A DNA stretch of 64,000 nucleotides, from positions 1 through 64,000 of the forward strand of contig JAKUHH010000143.1 in assembly GCA_022701365.1 (NCBI GenBank), given 5' to 3'. A program made the translations under genes and the position numbers. This document shows positions 1 through 11,159 of the stretch, in pieces. Below the pieces are notes generated by a model. The model saw only the letters and a list, made by a program, of their open reading frames with translations. It was not told the DNA's origin and did no database searches. This DNA comes from Mycocentrospora acerina. Taxonomy: Eukaryota; Ascomycota; Dothideomycetes; Pleosporales. Each line of letters begins with the position of its first letter. Within the stretch, counting starts at the first letter, position 1.

Positions 1-1857
1 AAAAAAAAAAAAAAAAACAGGACTTAATAGTAAATAGTAACAAAACTAGAGTTACCTTTACCTATTTTCCCTACAAAAAGGGTTTTTAGAGGTATTTAAA
101 GGCACTTTAGACATTAAAAGCATCTATTAGTCTAGTATTAACCTTAGAACTTTGCAAACACTTAGTATAGGCTATTACAGCCTATAATAGTCTACAATAA
201 TTACAATTAAAATAAACAAAAGTAAGGAAACTTAAAGAAGTAAGAAATAGACTAGGAAATGCAAAAGAGACTAAGTTAGGAGAAGGAAAGAAATTCTATT
301 TAAGAAGGGCAAATAAGGCCTAGAGTATTAATCCTATAAACTCTAAGGACAAAATCCCTTATACTATAGAAACCTAACTTAATGTCCTATTATAGCCTAG
401 AATACCCTATTCTTACTAAAAGACTGCTAGAAAGACACTACCTGTCTACTTACTAGGAGCAGAAAGTTCTAACAACTTCTTCTAGAGAACAGTAACCTTC
501 TTAGTAAGAGCACCCTTGCAAGCAGATGTAGCAGTTGCTTTCTCTGCTATAAGCGCAGTAATCTTATTTATTAGCTTCTTAGCACAATAAGCATTATCTA
601 AAGCTTTGCTAAGAATAAAACTACTATATTTTCTCTAGTTAAATTAGTAGGAAGCAAAAAAGGGATATAAGAGGACAGAATACCTTCTTTAAAGGTGTAG
701 AAGCTTTAGTCTTTATCTTATTAACAACAGCAGCCTCTAGTAAATGCTTCTAAGCCTTAACCTTGCTAGCAACTGTCTTCTTGTTGCGCTTGCAACTAGC
801 AGGGCAGATTGCAGATATAGGGGACTTGTTAGCATAAATCGCGCTATTGTAAAGAGCTAAGTAAATACTGTAAAAGATTACAGTCCTAAGAATTACAGTT
901 AGCCCTATTCTAGCCTAGAATAGTCTAAAAGCACTTAATATATACCTAGTAAGCTGCCTAGCAAGGGGCCTAGCTGCAGTCTGCAGCTTAGAAATAGAAT
1001 TAGAGAGCGCAGAAAGAGGGGCAGCGCAAGCAGTAGTAAAAAGAAGGTTAATTAGGGCTAAATTAGGTGTTAATTTCTTGTTAAGCTATAATAGGTTAGA
1101 ATAGTGTAGAACAGCGCAAAATAACAAGGAACTTATAGTAATACACTCCTTGTTATTGCAGAAATACTAAAAGCACTGCTTAAACTTATACTTAACTCCC
1201 TTTGCATTAAAAGCTTTCTACTTGTAATACAAGGCCTAATTTTTGTTAGTAATCTCTAGCATAAGGCATCTAATCTTGCTTAAGTACTAAAAGTTACTCT
1301 TAGCGTATAAATAGACGCAGGTAGCGCAGGAATAGTTAGTATAAACTCTATTATCTATAAAGTTGTTACTAACAGCAGTAGTGTCTATAATAAGAGACTA
1401 GAGGGCAAAAGGAGGGCAAAGTTAGCAATAAGGAGGCAGAGAAACCCTATTAATACTAGTTAGCTACTATTTGCGCTATAATAGTCTATTAGGAGCTAAT
1501 AGACTATAACCTAGATTATTTATCTAAGGAAGTAATAAATTAAGAAAACTTACTAAAAACTGTAGTTAAGTATAAGAGAGATTAACTAAAAGGAGCTAAA
1601 AGACCTTATTATATACCTTAAGCCTAGCTAATTTACCTATTACATTATTAAATTAGGCAGCTACAGTAAAAGCCTAGGTAAAAGTAATTGTAACAGTAAA
1701 GCTCTAAGGTAAAAGTGCTTTTACCTAGAATTCCTACCTTAGGAGCTTTAACCCTTTACTGAGTTAAGTTTCCTATAATAACTTATAATGCCCTATTCTA
1801 GCATGTAATAGGTTATCTTGCATAACTTAGGGCAAGTTGTCCTAAGAAGAGGGATAT
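1..1857 (+). mobile_element. Internal part of a RIP-decayed LTR retrotransposon, cut by the window edge
   Basis: AT-rich sequence saturated with TA and TAG and with no long reading frame, as expected after RIP. It ends in a purine-rich stretch (about 1844-1855) directly before the LTR at 1858, which fits a polypurine tract and a plus-strand element whose 5' part lies outside the window. No reverse transcriptase or integrase motif could be read. The minus strand at about 500-800 reads, with stops, as a Lys/Ala-rich protein, which may be an accessory antisense ORF. The element class is not determined. Confidence 0.5.
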
Positions 1858-2121
1858 TGTTAGGATTGCACCCTAATTAGAGCAAGCAGAGGTTACTCCT
1901 AGGTATTAATACTAAGAAGTCCTGTATTAGAGCACTGTAGGAACCTTATACCCCTCTCTTAGTATCTATTACTATCTAGACTACTAAGAGACCTCTATAT
2001 AAGCTACTACAGAATTATTACAAGGAAGGTAGCAATTTGTCTATAAAATACTACTATTATACATGTATACTATATAAAGACTCTACTTGCTTAGTGACGT
2101 GAAGTAAGAAGGTTCTTAACA
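1858..2121 (+). repeat. 264-bp LTR, RIP-mutated copy
   Basis: Begins TGTTAGGATTGCACCC and ends in AACA. It aligns along its whole length with the reverse complement of 24826-25089, which is also exactly 264 bp. Most differences are C-to-T or G-to-A in this copy. A TATATAAG box lies inside on the plus strand. No 5-bp target duplication is seen across it (gatat against ctaac), as expected for one LTR of a larger element rather than a solo LTR. Confidence 0.8.
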
Positions 2122-3852
2122 CTAACTATATAATTAGTGTTAATTTTAGTTAGCTTACTGCTTAATATAGTATATAAGAGGGTATATTAATAGTTTAATA
2201 CTATATCTTTCTTACTCTCTTTTTACTTATTACGCTAAAATACTTGCACTCTAAGTTAACTAGAGCTTTAAGATATTTAGTTCTGTTAATAAATACTAAA
2301 ATTAAGAAAAGTTTCTTATCTATCTATTAATAGATAGAAAATACCTCTTTTTCTATAAGTTTTTGCCTAAGTTCCTCTTTTACTAAGTTATTCTAGTTCT
2401 TCTCTTTATTAAGATTTTAATTAAGAAGTATTAGTTTCTAAGTTTTTTATTTTCTTTCTCTAAATCTCTTCTGTTCTGTATCTATATAATAATATTTTAA
2501 ATAATAATAGTATTTAGGCAACTTCTAGAAAAATGTCTAGAGTTCCTATAATATATATATAAGTTATTACTTTATTATTAGTAGAAAATATTATTAAAGA
2601 TCTACTTTGTTTATTTTAGTAGATTTTTTTACTAAAGTTTAGTTGTATAGTTTTTTATAAGTTCTATTAAGAGGATATTACACCTACTATTATTATATAA
2701 GTATCTCTATCTTAATCTTAGCTTAAAAGTGTTAATAATTAGGCAAAAGAGCAGAATTTATCCTTTATATTTATTATTTTAATGTCTACTATAATTATCT
2801 TATAAGTGTTAACTGCCTTTTTATAGCTTATGCAACTTACACTTTAGTATAAAGTATTTATCTCTAAGTTCTAGTTAAGGCAGTATTTAAGTTTATATAG
2901 TTTAAGTTTATTATCTTAAAAAGACCTGCTGCTTATAGAGAGGAGATATTTAAATTTAATAAAAAAGTTAAGAAAAGGTTCTATTTTATCTTGTTAGAGT
3001 ATTTTAAACTTTACTTAAAAGTATTCTCTGCTATAGTTATTATTAAAGCAAAATTCTAAGTAGATTAAAAAGTTTTTAAGGTCTTATATATTATTTGTAT
3101 CTCTTACTTTATAGTATAATGCTACTTTATATTAGACTATTAGGCCTAGGTTTACTTATATATATATAAATATGTCTCTTTTTATTTTAATAAACTTAGT
3201 ATCTATATTAAGTTTATATTAGATTATAACCTTTTAGGCTTAAAAATTTTCCTTATTCCTATTAAAAGGTTCCTTTATTAAGAAAGGTTTCTATTACTAA
3301 GTTAGTTCTTCTATAATTATTATTATAGGGATTTTTAAGTAAGTATATTTAGTAATTATACTAGGTAAGCTATAGGGTAGTTTAAAGATAGTTCTAGAGG
3401 AGATTAAATTGCGTAGTTCCTTATTCTGTGTGTAAAAGAGGTAAAGTAAAGCCTAATCTTATTCTTAAAGTTCTTATAAAGAGAGTAATTAGTTAAAGAT
3501 AATTTATAAAGTTACATCTTTGCTAAGCTAGTTGTTTTAGTAATTAAGCTCTATCTCTTTTACTTATAAGAGCTAATTTAGCTAGAAAAAGATACTTAAA
3601 TATTATAGACTAGCCTTTTTACAGTATAATATAGAAAGTGTTAATAGTAGTATTAAGTATCTTAAAGAATGTCTATACTAATTGCTCTAATGTTCCTATA
3701 TTTGTGTGTTACGTGTTTGCTTACCTTCTTACGGTTGTTGTGTATGTAACCAACCCTTTACACCTATTCCTACTTATACTCTTATTACCTGCGTTGTTAC
3801 AAAATCTTTTTAAAAAGGGAAAAGGACAATTAGACTATTAAATAAGTGGGGG
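2122..3852 (+). mobile_element. RIP-decayed repeat, probably internal sequence of the element ending at 4002
   Basis: About 1.7 kb of very AT-rich sequence without a credible gene. It ends in aagtggggg (3844-3852), a good polypurine tract directly in front of the LTR at 3853. The short open frame at 3638-3841 is hydrophobic low-complexity sequence and is not regarded as a gene. No pol domain could be read, so assignment to that element rests on position only. Confidence 0.4.
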
Positions 3853-4002
3853 TGTTGAAAATCAGCTCTAGGACCCTGCTCTCCCAGCCTTGTCTTGAGA
3901 TCACGCGATCTACATATATATCTCGGCCTACGCCTCTCTGATAGTGTTTGATCAATTTATTAATCTATAACTTAATTTGTAATTTTACTTTAATGTTCAA
4001 CA
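3853..4002 (+). repeat. Putative 150-bp LTR (3' LTR)
   Basis: Starts TGTTGAA and ends TTCAACA, so it has TG...CA ends with a 7-bp inverted terminal repeat. A purine tract ending in five G lies immediately upstream. A short LTR with such a tract would suit a Copia-type element in plus orientation. No second copy occurs in the window, so the boundaries rest on this structure alone. Confidence 0.5.
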
Positions 4003-4588
4003 AGATTCCTACAGGCAAGAAAGCGTCAAACTTCTAGGTAAGTAACATCAAACTCTTAGGTAAGTATGTTAAACTTCTACGTGACTCCCTAGGCGGTAAT
4101 TATAATCACTTTAAAGTAGATTAATTCAATTAATAAAGCTTCCTAAAATTGCTTAATTTGCTTGGAAAATTAAGCTTCATTAATTAATTTGCTTAGTTTG
4201 TATTTTGGTAATCAAGTTAATTAAGTTATTGAAGCCAACTTGCTTGTTGACCAGACTGTTCTTTAAGCATTCACGTCTTTACAGGGTAGAGCTAGACCAG
4301 AATAGGGTCTAAAAGGGGGCTGGTTTCATATTTAGCCGGGGAGAGTGCGAATCAGGGCCGAAATCGCGCGCTAGGACAGAATAGGCACGAGTGGGGCCTG
4401 TATCGTGGCAGTCGTGTGGAGGTAGGTTCTGGAGTAATGTCGCAACAAAATTTTCGCGCTACCCGCACAGACAATCTGCTTAGCCAGAACAACACCTTAA
4501 TGACTCGACATACCAAAGGAATGGTAAGCGACCTTAGTCAGTACACGAAAGGGGCACGACCTAGAGTCGCGCCAGGAGTACTCCCCGG
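4003..4588. other. No gene seen; three-copy short tandem repeat at 4026-4084
   Basis: A unit of about 21-22 bp resembling AAACTTCTAGGTAAGTA occurs three times in a row with small changes near 4026-4084. The rest is AT-rich up to about 4260 and then more balanced. The open frame at 4416-4601 has no recognisable features. Confidence 0.5.
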
Positions 4589-4834
4589 TAATCCTCCCTA
4601 GGGCCAGCCTATGACATCTGACTTAGCACTACACCATTTGATCTATTCTATCTACAGCTAGTCTATTTAAGCCCTCCTAGTGGATGACATACAAAACTTT
4701 CTCTACAGACTAATCCTCCCCCTAGCGCTAGCCTATGACATCTGACTTAGCACTACATCATTGTTCTATTCTTTTTATAGCTAGTCTATTTAACCCCTAC
4801 AAGTGGATGACATACAAAACATTCCCTAGAGACT
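4589..4834 (+). repeat. Tandem duplication, unit about 122 bp
   Basis: Positions 4589-4710 and 4711-4834 are imperfect direct copies. Both contain CCTATGACATCTGACTTAGC, AGCTAGTCTATTTAA and AGTGGATGACATACAAAAC in the same order and spacing. The copies differ by scattered substitutions and a few single-base indels. It has no coding potential. Confidence 0.85.
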
Positions 4835-5459
4835 GTGTATATCAAAGGAGTGCTGAGTCTTTTGATGCACCCACGACTCGCGTTCTGATGTTGTTAAGGT
4901 AGACAAATGCGTTTTACGTCCAAATATGCTGGGATAAGACTATAAACGTATCGTTAACTGCTGTTAGCAGTTAATTCCCTGTAAATGGACCGTTGCACTT
5001 GGTTTAGGCGATATCATTTCTAAACTCCAACAGTCCCTGTAAGTGATAATGCCGAACCACAGAAGGGTGTACTTCAGAGTCAGTTGCGGAGGTGCATGCT
5101 TAAAGTATAATTGGTCGAATTTACAAGTTGATTAGTATTGAAAGACAATAAAGCCGAGAACAAAGCCTTCTAACACAATAAACACTACTTCCATAAGGTA
5201 GCCTCTAAGAGGCGAAGTAATAACAAGAACCACAAAGCCGGGAATGACAATTGATATGCTCTTGATAAGCCCCTAATGCCTAATCAACAAATACGAGCTG
5301 TCCAATAATACCACATCGCATTTTTTTCCTAATTGATCCAATCTTCGACATCCCTCCTGATGACCTTGAAAGGTCTACTGCATGTCTTCCTCCGATGGAA
5401 TTACACACAGAGAAAGCCTTCGCAGGAGCTTTGCCAATGGTGCGAGTGCATTATAGAAT
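4835..5459. other. Intergenic region, nothing recognised
   Basis: Sequence of mixed composition without a supported gene. It includes the 3' flank of the secreted-protein gene that ends at 5460. A small hairpin with TACTTCC and GAAGTA arms lies near 5189-5219; its role is unknown. Confidence 0.4.
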
Positions 5460-5783
5460 TTAGTAGATGTAGGGTTTTCCACACTGCTTGCGATGCTGGC
5501 CGTTCCACGAGCTGACATTAGAAAATTTCCCGCCGGCGTTGCACTGTCCGGCAGTTGTAGAGTCCTTAGACGCCTTTAAGCACATTCTTGTGCAGTCATT
5601 GACTAGGTTGTCCTAGAAAACACCACAGTTGTGAGCAAGTTAAGCTTGAGTGTGAAGTGAAACATGACGACTTACAATAACGCAGCAGTGGCTGGCGTCT
5701 GGGTAAAGGCACTGGCAGTACGAAGCAGCAACGCTGCTTGTGCTAGCAAAGAGCACGGTAACAATAGTAAGAAGGCGGACCAT
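5460..5783 (-). CDS. Small secreted eight-cysteine protein, paralogue 1 (86 aa)
   Basis: Two exons: 5676-5783 and 5460-5612. The 63-bp intron (5613-5675) has a GTAAGT donor and CTAG acceptor. The start at 5783 (MVRLL) is chosen because it opens a hydrophobic signal peptide of about 20 residues, as in both paralogues; an in-frame upstream ATG (5927) would bury it. The mature part has eight cysteines in the pattern C-x-C-x7-CC-x8-C-x3-C-x12-C-x19-C, with NAGGKF after the seventh. A small, secreted, Cys-rich product with no recognised domain suggests an effector-like or antimicrobial role; this is inference. The intron falls two residues after CCV/CCI, at the same place as in the other two copies. 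Confidence 0.85.
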
Positions 5784-6646
5784 ATTAGGCGTTGATAAGG
5801 ATGATGTAGTTGAATTGGGCTGTAGGATTATGTGATGAGTGATGTGACAGTGCTTATGAGTGAAAGTTTTCGTAGAGCTTGAAGAGAAATCACGATTTTT
5901 ATAGATTCTAGCAGACTTAGAGACCATACGCCACGAGTCATGATCATATTTGCGAAATTACAAAGTACACCACAGGGGGACGTGCGTAGGTCACATTAAA
6001 TCCCCGTAAGTAAGACCGCGGAGTCCATAACAATACGCTTGTATTTGTTTGGAAAGGCTCCTTGTCATATCAATTACACGAGGTGATCAACGCGCGAGCG
6101 GCAACCTGTCTTTGGGTATTGTTATTATTGCCTGCGACCGCATTGATCATAATGCTAAGCAGTGTACTAACGAAGATTTTCCCAGTTATATAGATAAAAT
6201 ATAGACATAAGCAAACAAAGTATTTCGATAGATTGATTGTAAGGCCCTAGAGGCAGCAGCGAGCATTCAATCTGAACCATTAAACAAGGTGCTCCCAGAT
6301 TTAGAGAACAGATTTAAATTAAGGTCCGTAATAACTGAGAGATTCCTAAAGTTGGACTTAGATTACATTAAAAAATAGACTACAGTACCACTTAATAGTG
6401 CAAGTTGGCGAATACGGTGTACAAGGTGGTTTCATTGACTGCCGTACCTCTTAGTCATGTATCTAGGACTTCGAGGAAACGTGACTTATATACATGCGAG
6501 CTTCCCAGCGAGGCCCTAGTATCTCGAGAAGTAAGGAAAACCAAGAGAAGGAACACTGATTGCCATGATGCAAAGAAACAGTTGCTTAGGTGGAACTGCG
6601 CAAGGCACCTTGGTGAGCTCCTTAGTGAGCTCCTTAGTACTACCTC
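5784..6646. other. Intergenic region between secreted-protein genes
   Basis: Contains the promoter of paralogue 1 and the 3' flank of paralogue 2. The open frame at 6405-6650 on the plus strand lies antisense to the 3' end of paralogue 2 and has no features. A CACCTTGGTGAGCTCCTTAGTGAGCTCC stretch near 6606-6633 contains a short direct repeat. Nothing else recognised. Confidence 0.4.
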
Positions 6647-6966
6647 CTAAATGTCACCTTCCGTGCAGCTGGTGCGCCATTGTGCATTCCATGAGCTAAC
6701 GTCCGAGTACTTGCCACCAGCGTTACACTTCCTTTTATAATTTCCGTTGTTTCTGCACCGCTCCACGCAGGCCTTAGTGATGCCGTATTCCTAGTACGTT
6801 ATTAGATATAGTCGCTTGTACGTGCTGTTTGGTTTCGCTCGGGCTGTTATTGACTTACAACAACGCAGCAGTGGGAGCCATCGGCGAAGAGGCATTGGCA
6901 GAATCCGTCAGCGGCGACAGAAGTGACGGCGGCGAAGATAACCGCGAAGATGGTAAGTCGGACCAT
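6647..6966 (-). CDS. Small secreted eight-cysteine protein, paralogue 2 (83 aa)
   Basis: Exons 6859-6966 and 6647-6790, with a 68-bp intron (6791-6858; GTAAGT donor, CTAG acceptor). The N-terminus MVRLTIF opens a clear signal peptide ending in SVAA. The mature chain carries CQC-x7-CC-x9-C-x3-C-x9-C-x19-C and the shared NAGGKY block followed by SDVSSWNAQ, closely matching paralogue 1 (SNVSSWNGQ). Both lie on the same strand 863 bp apart, consistent with tandem duplication. No known domain is recognised; the effector-like assignment is inference from size, secretion and cysteines. Confidence 0.87.
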
Positions 6967-7932
6967 TGTGTCGTGGTTTGAGATTAACAAATAGTTAAGA
7001 GGGATTAAAACTCAAGGTTACTGAGCTAATTTATCTGCGAAAGCAATGAAGATGATTTGTTTATAAGTTGCGATACAAGAGGATTGCTGTAGCTTTATAT
7101 ATGCGACAAGCTCATGTTCGTCTATCATAATTGAAACCTTGTCATCAGCTAAGTAGAAAATTGGTCGGAGCACTGATTCCACTAGCGATGGGGCGGAAAA
7201 CCCCACACGGGCTTGAATCGCTGTAACGAACGATTGTACGTGACATATTATAATAGACCGAGTTGTTGACTGAATTAGGAAGGAATTGTCAAACAGGGAC
7301 CATTGTGCTTACAGGCACTTGACTAGTGAGCTCGTGATATTTGGATCAACAGCCGAAAAGGAAGCGCGATCTATTGTGCTTACTCATGGAGGGTGCCTAT
7401 CACCATTTTCCTCCCTTCTCTCTCATTCATCTCACGGCAGGCCGATCTACTGTGCTTGCAGGCAAAAAAGTATTGCGGTGGAGCACTTGGTCTGTGATAA
7501 CGGCCGAAAAGAAGCGAGGTCTCTCCTATTCGTTATAACCCCTACGTTGGCCTGTGTTGGCTTGTTTTTAATCCCTTGTAATCTACACGCAATAACTTTG
7601 CCGACGGCCACAGTATGTCACTATTGCGAACTAGGAGATACCCTTAGATTGCATAGACACACGTGAATACCCGATGATCTAGAGAGCCGATACGAGGCTG
7701 GGCTAACTTGACTCCACTACCTAGAGTGATATAAGCACTACTCGGCCCACTATCTCACGAGCTTAAGCAAGTTGTAGTTAGGCTTATTCTCACCTCAATA
7801 TCTTAAATATCGAACATTACCCTCTCTTTGGTACGATATCCATCCCTCTGAACAGCACCAAGACTCTCAACCTGAATTCTTTCCACCCTACAATCTTCTA
7901 CTACCTACTCAAGACTTCCCACAACCGCTAAA
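6967..7932. other. Divergent intergenic region with a degenerate internal repeat
   Basis: Separates paralogue 2 (-) from paralogue 3 (+), so both promoters lie here. Two stretches, about 7298-7375 and 7443-7525, share TGTGCTTACAGGCA/TGTGCTTGCAGGCA and GCCGAAAAGGAAGCG/GCCGAAAAGAAGCG in order, a decayed duplication. The open frame at 7286-7666 overlaps these repeats and is not supported as a gene. Confidence 0.45.
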
Positions 7933-8287
7933 ATGGTCCGCATCCTTTCCCTCGCCACTCTGCTGATGGCTAGCGCCATCACCACCCAGGCTGCCCAGTG
8001 GTGCCAGTGCCTCTTCCAAAATAACTCGCACTGCTGCGTTTACAATGTGAGCAACCCGCCAGGAACGAAACAGGGTGAAATACATATTGAATACTAATAT
8101 GGGATACTAGGATGCTAGCATTGGTAATCTCGACTGCCAGCGCTGGTGCACTAACGCCCACCGGGCTGATGGTGCGACTAACCCGAACAACCCTCTTGAG
8201 GCTGGCACCGCCTGCAACGCTGGTGGAAAGTACAAGACTGTCAGTGGCATTAACGCTCAGTTCCGCACACCTTGCTACAGGCAGTAG
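7933..8287 (+). CDS. Small secreted eight-cysteine protein, paralogue 3 (96 aa)
   Basis: Exons 7933-8046 and 8111-8287 flank a 64-bp intron with a GTGAGC donor, a TACTAAT branch site and an ACTAG acceptor. A signal peptide (MVRILSLATLL to about residue 20) is followed by CQC-x7-CC-x11-C-x3-C-x21-C-x19-C. The loop before the seventh cysteine is longer and Asn/Ala-rich, but NAGGKY and the final 19-residue spacing are kept. The intron sits in the same position as in paralogues 1 and 2. The region upstream of the start is pyrimidine-rich, as in many fungal promoters. Function unknown; effector-like by inference. Confidence 0.88.
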
Positions 8288-9663
8288 ATGGTCGTCAGTT
8301 CGAGTGGGCAGCGGCTTTCGATGGATGGACGGACGATTAATAGGGGATTATGGTGGAGACGTGGTGAGAGCTATTTGTTGTATTGTGTAATGGAAGACGT
8401 GCGATAGCGCGGACTTGGTCCGTCGCTGCGTGGTAACAGCATATAAAAAAGAAGACAGTCTCAATATAAAAACTGACCCATCATCCGTCGTGCTCGCTAG
8501 AGTTGCTGTTGTTGAACGTGCATATTGTGATTAAATACTAAAGAAGCAGGTTGAATGCTAAAGAAGCAGGGTGCACCCAGAGACTAGACGTCGACTAGCG
8601 TGCTCAAGCCCCATTCTGACAGCCGAGTCATTGCAGTTCGTGCACGATCTCCCGCCTTCCTTCTCAAAGAAGCTTGGTCGAGGTGCCACGTTCCAGGTAC
8701 ATCATCGTCGACCCCTCTGCTGACAAGGATAAAGCCCTAGCTTTACTCTATACGGCATGATAGGCGGCCACGTGCTAATTTCGAAGTTGCATAGAATATC
8801 CAAGCCACAAGCCCTAAATCTTTTGCAAAGTAAAAAGAAGCAATTCTTAATCTAAGATCACATTTTTAAGTTAGCTTGCTTCTAAAACACTTTAAAGCGG
8901 GTTCGCGTGCTAGCGTCCTAAACGTTAACTGTCGCAGGCCAAGCGCTGTCGTGAATCTGAACTCCATTACCAATCGTGCCGTGCGAGGGCTTACATATAA
9001 GCAACACACATTTTCTTAAATATCCCATACCTGCAACACCGCACCCAACGGTGCGACATTTACATACCGTTATGCTAATAACGAGCTCTCTTGTCAATTG
9101 GCACTTCCACGCATGAATAGCTCTGGCGTGGTCTATGATAGTCCTGTTCGGCGCCAGGAGTTGTTTGGTATGCGATTTTTTTTACAGTAGCAAATATGTC
9201 TGCAGTAAGATAGCTGCGTGTCCCTACATTAGGATCAGAACCGCCAGCCTCTCCCGGTTCAGGCAAGTTGTTCACTCGGGTGAACGCCTGCGTACGACTT
9301 GATCGGCGTCATCCCTAGTAGCTTGCTGCTCATCGTCAGCGACGTTATTCGTCATTCAAAGACCACCTAAGTTGAGAGGTCATGAGCTTGAGTTGCGTAA
9401 AGTTCCTAGAAGTCTCAGCTCTATTCTTCATTGTTGTGTCTATTAATCCTTACTTAGGTGGCTGAACTGCCGCATAAATGCAATTCCCTCCCCCCCTAAT
9501 CTTTGCAGGTGTTGCATAGATATCTGCCATCGCATCTCTACTTGCGTGAACGACAAGTTTCGCAAGCTTGTTGTGCCCGACACGACTTCTTTAGTAAAGC
9601 TCTGTTGTAATCAGAGTGTGACATTCTTGCTAGAGCAAAGCACGATAGGATCCGCAGAGATTA
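8288..9663. other. Intergenic region, nothing recognised
   Basis: No supported gene. Composition varies: AT-rich near 8800-8900 and more balanced elsewhere. A short open stretch at about 8625-8710 is too small to call. The minus-strand frame at 9075-9275 shows no features. Confidence 0.35.
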
Positions 9664-9807
9664 TTGAATCAAGCGTGGCGCGGTATCCCATCGATTTATA
9701 AAGCAAGCCTAGCCCGGTATCCCATTGATTTTGTAAATCCAGCCAAGCGCGGGTATCCCATAGATATTATGAATCGAGCCTGGAGCCGAGCGCCGATCGA
9801 AGCAATT
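9664..9807 (+). repeat. Four-copy 36-bp tandem repeat that keeps a 12-residue reading frame
   Basis: Four consecutive 36-bp units share GGTATCCCAT(C/T/A)GAT-type cores. Read from 9664 they give four 12-residue units: MNQAWRGIPSIY, KASLARYPIDFV, NP.KRGYPIDIM and NRAWSRAPIEAI, with alternating A..xR.PID character. The frame stays open to 9966 but has no ATG at the start (TTG), so it may be part of a larger lost gene or non-coding. Confidence 0.65.
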
Positions 9808-10316
9808 GACGCAAACTGGTGTGCCGCCATATTCGCTGAAGAATTGTGCTCATTCAGTCTTCCCAACAAAGGGTGGATAACATTCCTAGATAGGGTTGAG
9901 CTTCTGAGATCTAGTTCCAACCGACTCCAATTTTCATCACACAGTGCTATTATCTTCCCGTTTTGATCCTCGACGTAATTGATCTAAATGCTCAAAATAC
10001 CTCCAGAGTAGTGACAGGCGAAGGGGCGGCACGGTCAGGTGCTCGGCAATACTATTGGAAGCATCTAGTCGATGGAATATTTGGGCTTAGTGTCGGGCTT
10101 GCCTCCTGTTGATTGTTCGTAAATGAGTGCCACTAAGAAAAGGTTGAAATAGGCAAGTGCTCTGTTAATATTGGAGGCAAATCTCTAAGGGAAGTGGACA
10201 ATTGCTTACCCGGGTCTCCGCGGCCATGGCCTGAAGCACAGTAACTCTTTCGCAGATATGCAGTCTTTTAAGCAAAAGACATGCTGGAGTATGGGGTGAA
10301 TCAACATCTCAAGCTG
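9808..10316. other. Intergenic region, nothing recognised
   Basis: Apart from the open frame continuing from the 36-bp repeat to 9966, no gene, repeat or RNA could be supported here. Confidence 0.35.
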
Positions 10317-10584
10317 TCAAGACCCGCTGCACTTTCTTGCCTCGTCCTTCTGAGGATCTTGTCGCGTGTCGACGTTGTTATTAGTAGGCGCGTCTTCGAT
10401 TAAAAGTCCCTTAGCCTCGACACTATTGTCTTCAATCCAACCGTACACCTCGTCCGAGCTTGGCTCTTCAGCTACTTTGTCATCAACCTCGTCGAACGTC
10501 CGCTTGGGTAGTCTTGCCTGGTGCGGAAGCAGTGTAGTCGTAGCCGTATCGTCTGTGATGATGTTGATGTCGCAAAGTCCATGC
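10317..10584 (-). CDS. Acidic open frame, possible last exon of an unrecognised gene
   Basis: The minus strand is open for about 88 codons without an ATG and ends with TGA at 10317-10319. The product is rich in Asp, Glu, Ser and Thr and contains KRTFDEVDD and EPSSDEVYGWIED, which reads like a natural disordered tail rather than a chance frame. An upstream TAG near 10585 would be an intron boundary or a lesion. The overlapping plus-strand frame (10366-10587) is Ser/Leu repeat-like and is considered its shadow. No family recognised. Confidence 0.3.
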
Positions 10585-11159
10585 TAACATGTGTCAGTAA
10601 GGCAGCTGAACGCCAGGTTGTAAACGAACTACTCTGTATCACGAAGCCATGGTCGGGTACGGCACCATTGACGACAGTCACGCTCCTTGAAAGCACGTTG
10701 AGAGGCAGCTGGATCCTTCAAGCCAGGGTCATTGAAGAACTAGAGCCTAGAACAAGGCGAGCTGTAGCAGCGCAGCTGTCCGAAGAGACTAGAAACACTA
10801 TTGCAAAAGTGCTGTTTGTTACGCAGAAGGTTTATGAACTGGAATACACAACGGACGGCGAGTACCTTCCAGACAGATGTGTTGTGGCGGGAGAGTGGCC
10901 GGATCACTTCCTTGGTAGACTGCGAACATGTTCGTTGTGTGGGCTAGTTTACAGACCTTTCGATAGCATTGAGATGTCCAATGACACCTGCGAGACTAGT
11001 TGTTTTGAGGATGGCGCTTGTCCTTCAGGCTTATAGTTCATTGAGGCACTTCGGTCTAACATTACTCATGTATACTATAGAAGGACCAGTAAAGAGTCTC
11101 TGGTTAGTAACTGTCCTATTTCCAATGATCCTCCTCCGGATCGTCGACTTTAACCATGT
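10521..11159 (+). pseudogene. Unrecognised coding fragment with one in-frame stop
   Basis: Open on the plus strand from 10521 to a TAG at 11034-11036. The same frame then continues for about 40 more codons to a TAA near 11157, which suggests the TAG is a recent lesion (CAG to TAG is the RIP-type change). The product is of normal composition, with a helical middle (RRAVAAQLSEETRNTIAKV) and a possible metal-binding CSLCG followed by further cysteines. The first ~30 residues overlap the acidic minus-strand frame and may not be coding. No family recognised. Confidence 0.35.

Noticed and set aside
3638..3841. 67-codon plus-strand frame in the left repeat block
   Set aside because: Hydrophobic low-complexity sequence inside RIP-mutated repeat, next to a polypurine tract; not a credible gene.
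4416..4601. 61-codon plus-strand frame
   Set aside because: No domain or signal peptide and it runs into the tandem duplication.
7286..7666. 126-codon plus-strand frame
   Set aside because: Overlaps a degenerate duplication and a second frame; composition does not resemble a conserved protein.
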